Assembly (NCBI RefSeq): GCF_910592395.1
Contig: NC_088318.1
Span: 17,546,349-17,610,348, forward strand
Source: Lineus longissimus
Taxonomy: Eukaryota > Nemertea > Pilidiophora > Heteronemertea > Lineidae
DNA length: 64,000 nt
Direction of reading: 5' to 3'
The notes beneath the pieces are model-generated. The model searched no databases. It saw nothing but the letters and a program-made list of their open reading frames with translations, and was not told the DNA's origin. This document shows positions 61,201 to 64,000 of this stretch, piece after piece (position 1 is the first letter of the stretch; each line of letters starts with the position of its first letter). The position numbers and the translations under genes were made by a program.

Positions 61201-63325
61201 GGTGACCGGCGCGTACAATACAATAATGTGACGTAATTGGTGCATCGTTGTCCTGATGACTCTTTCCTCCATGGATATGGCTCCTTCCGAAGAGGTTTCC
61301 TTTTTGTTTCTCATTCTCTCAGTTTTCTTTCTCAAAGAACGATTTGTCCAGGCCATTGTAGCAGGCGGGCCTGGCAACCTCAATGTTGTAGTCGCATTAG
61401 ATGTAGTCTGGGTGAGAATGTTTCTTTCTGGTGATGCTCGTGCGTAATGTCTCACACTATGCTCATTCACTTTGCAGATATTGACGATAATACCATTAAG
61501 GTTCGTTCCAGCCGTCATAATGATGTCATCATGTCATAAACAATCAGGGAGATGGATCTCAGACGTCTTATTGCTTTTACAAGCGGCTCTCAGAGCAGCA
61601 GCGCTATACTTGGGGAGAAGAACTCGCTTATCTACATTCTCAATTGATGGTACTAGCGGGTAGTCGATGTCTGCGATGCTGTGTTTGGATGAAAGAGTCT
61701 GGGGATGCAGTTGTCGGACAAACCTGATTCTACTGTCTTCAATGTAGGGCACCTTACATGTATTTCCTGGTACTTTCCCTCCGTATTCTCTCCCTCGTAG
61801 TTACGAATACACTGGCGACAGAATGTTTAGAGGCAAAATGACACCTAGGGGATTATTTCTCATTTCATGATGAAAATACTATTGGTGGCAAGAGTGCAAT
61901 AACGTTTCCTCAGACGCCCGACGATTGGAGTGAAGGGCTGTGTCCGCCTGTATGCTGAGGGTAGTGAGAATGAAATGAAGAGCAACCATTTGTCACTAAG
62001 ATTCCCGTAGATGTGTTGAATTGTAAGAATACAATGCCAAGCCTACGCCTGGAGCCAAGGCTGTGCATCACATGCGGAACTCTTGTAACACTGGGACTAG
62101 ACGTGTGCAACTTCTGTTTATGTTCATCTCATAATGTTAAGTGATTACAATGCCGCATTACTCATGCCTTTACCCACCCCTCCTCCACTCCACGTTTCGT
62201 GCCAACTCGCAACCTCCTTCATTAACTAATGCTAATAAAGTCTTCCCTGCCTGGTTGAGCTTCCTTTATCCTCGCCCTCTTTTACCATCACCAGCTGTTT
62301 CTCAGACGCGACTTGTCTTTTGCCGGCGCTAATGGCTCTTTGTGAAAAACCTTAGAAATCGTCTCCGCCTCCTTGATCACCAGAACAAACGATACTAAGG
62401 TACCTTATGTGGAAGTCTTGCAGAGATTTGTCTTAGGTCGGCACCTACTTGATCAATGTGAAGGATGGTTCGTTAAAGTGATCTTTATTGGTTTAAACCA
62501 GCGTTGACTGGTGCTTCGGAGGCTTGGCTACGAATGCATTTTTTACACTGATACTGCGACTCGAACACCTTTTCAATGTGTAGCAGAGGAAAAGCACCAA
62601 TGAGATTGAACCCGGGACCTCTGGCGTATAAAGTCCATCCCTCTACCGACTGAGCTAAAGGGAGTTTCCCCCTATCTGAGGCTAGTAACTAGGAAAGATG
62701 CCACCACGACAAATGGGTTACACTCGTTCTACACCAGTGTTACACAATTTACACCGGGTGTTACCTTGATGTTTCACGTGTGTTTGCCATACTCGGTGAT
62801 GAGAGCAACACCTATCCTACCAAAAATGCAATACTAACAGCTAACGCTTCATCAACCCTAAGGCTTCAACATACCCGATTGTTGATGATTAACATGTAGA
62901 TCGGAAATTCAATTCCTTTGTCAGTTCTTTCGCCCGCAACAAATCCAGTGTTTCTGACTTCCTCAGGGACCATCACTGGTACATTAGGAGTTAACCATTT
63001 GACATACATGCCCCCATTTTACACACAAGCTTCAGAGACTGTCGATGTTCGTTATCATCGCGTGCATAGTTACCAATCTTTATCTTTGTCCCGATGTCTG
63101 CACATCCCGGTCGCAAACTCACCACGTTGATGTGTGTTGGTGGACGGGGCGTTACCTCTTCTAGATGACACACGAGGCTGTGGAATGTACTCTATTCTTC
63201 AAACATAAAAATGTGCTTCAGGTTATTAGACCTGTCCCAACCGTACCGAAGTATTATGAACCTCATTGTGGCTGACATTCTATCCCTCCGAAGTCGTGCT
63301 TTAAATTCATGGCTTCGTACAACAC
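61201..63325. other. Non-coding stretch
   Basis: No recognisable exon. Contains one SINE head (62600-62664). The open frame at 61099-61518 on the minus strand shows no conserved motif. Confidence 0.45.
62600..62664 (-). mobile_element. tRNA-like SINE head
   Basis: On the minus strand: TTTAGCTCAGTCGGTAGAG as A box and GGTCCCGGGTTCAATC as B box, with a body continuing towards 62500. The A box matches the 38.1-kb element. The T-stem does not close, arguing against a functional tRNA. Confidence 0.6.
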
Positions 63326-64000
63326 TTTGAGAGCATCTACCTAATGAATGGTCATGCGGATGGTACTTTTCTAATCTCCTACCAAATGAATGGTCATGCA
63401 GATGGTACTTGGAGAGCATCTACCAACTGAATGGTCATGCAGCTGATAATTGGAAACCTCCCACGAAATGAATGGTCATGCAGCTGGTACTTCGAGCATC
63501 TACCTAATAAATGGTCATGAAGCTGGTACGTGGATCATTTACCAAATGAATGGTCAAACAGCTGGTACTTGGGTCATCTACCAAATGAATGGTCATACAG
63601 CTGGTACTTGGAAAGCTCCGACCTAATGAACGGAGCTGGTACTTGGAGAATCTACCAAATGAATGGTCAGCAGCTGGTAATTGGGCAGAATCTTTTAAAA
63701 GAATGGTTATGATATACGGATGTAACGTTACAGAGATACGATAGCATCACAAATGGGTGGTTATAACCGACGGCTCAGTGACTTGGGCAGCATCCACCAA
63801 GTGAATTCTCATGCAGATGAAATCCGCAAGAAGGCGAATTCTTTGAAGCAGAGTCAACTTCGATATATATATATACTTTGAGCATCTACTAAATGAACGG
63901 TCAGCAGCTGGTACTCAGAAAGTTCCTACCTAATGAATGGTCATGCAGCTGGTACTTTGAGCATCTACTAAATGAACGGTCAGCAGCTGGTACTTGGGAG
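63326..64000 (+). repeat. Tandem repeat array, about 38-48 bp units, runs off the window
   Basis: About a dozen units with the consensus GCATCTACCAAATGAATGG, TCATGCAGCTGGTACTT. Some units start CTCCTACC or GCTCCGACC instead of GCATCTACC. The region 63720-63870 is degenerate, then three cleaner units resume to the window end. Not CRISPR-like: the whole unit is repeated and there are no unique spacers. Confidence 0.9.

Noticed and set aside
61099-61518. 139-codon minus-strand frame
   Set aside because: Overlaps the LTR-like remnant; no recognisable motif.
62600-62664. Functional tRNA gene
   Set aside because: A and B boxes are present but the acceptor and T stems do not pair.
63326-64000. CRISPR-like array
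   Set aside because: The entire unit is repeated with gradual divergence and there are no unique spacers; the genome is eukaryotic.

Overview
The window is eukaryotic nuclear DNA from a bilaterian animal, most likely a marine invertebrate. Five genes with multi-exon structure, GT-AG introns and animal-specific domain sets are visible, embedded in AT-rich non-coding DNA full of MITEs, tRNA-derived SINEs, foldback repeats and tandem arrays. The palindromic octamer TACATGTA is scattered throughout. I cannot fix the phylum from sequence alone; a lophotrochozoan or an invertebrate deuterostome would both fit. There is no operon structure, rRNA, convincing intact tRNA or CRISPR array.

Layout. (1) About 1.1-1.9 kb, plus strand: the last two coding exons of ZTRAF1/CYHR1, followed by a 3' flank with a MITE that has a perfect 8-bp target duplication. 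(2) 6.9-15.4 kb, minus strand: a complete MBTPS1 (site-1 protease / SKI-1) gene. I reconstructed it as 19 coding exons with consistent splice phases throughout, giving 1130 residues with the whole catalytic tetrad, a signal peptide and a C-terminal membrane anchor. (3) 17.06-18.86 kb: a foldback element with arms of about 360 bp, one arm interrupted by a 0.8-kb minisatellite. (4) 19.97-25.25 kb, plus strand: an 8-exon gene for a 925-residue protein with a long acidic disordered N-terminal half and a C-terminal papain-fold, C39-like peptidase domain. (5) 28.2-32.65 kb, minus strand: a complete 7-coding-exon NEDD4-binding protein 1 (N4BP1) family gene, with KH-like region, UBA-like segment, NYN ribonuclease domain and C-terminal ubiquitin-binding-like segment. 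(6) 35.4-35.7 kb, plus strand: one N-terminal exon of an arrestin-domain protein. The last 28 kb hold no exon I can identify; they look like a giant intron or intergenic DNA with repeats.

The genes are not functionally linked by position. MBTPS1 and the C39-like gene are divergent, the C39-like gene and N4BP1 are convergent, and N4BP1 and the arrestin gene are divergent. Known roles of the families: MBTPS1 is a Golgi protease that activates SREBP/ATF6-type membrane transcription factors; N4BP1 is an RNA-degrading regulator linked to ubiquitin; alpha-arrestins are adaptors for HECT ubiquitin ligases. The C39-like gene is the least characterised and is the best candidate for new biology here. 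The foldback/minisatellite element, which has a further dispersed copy at 27.1 kb, is the most unusual piece of DNA architecture.
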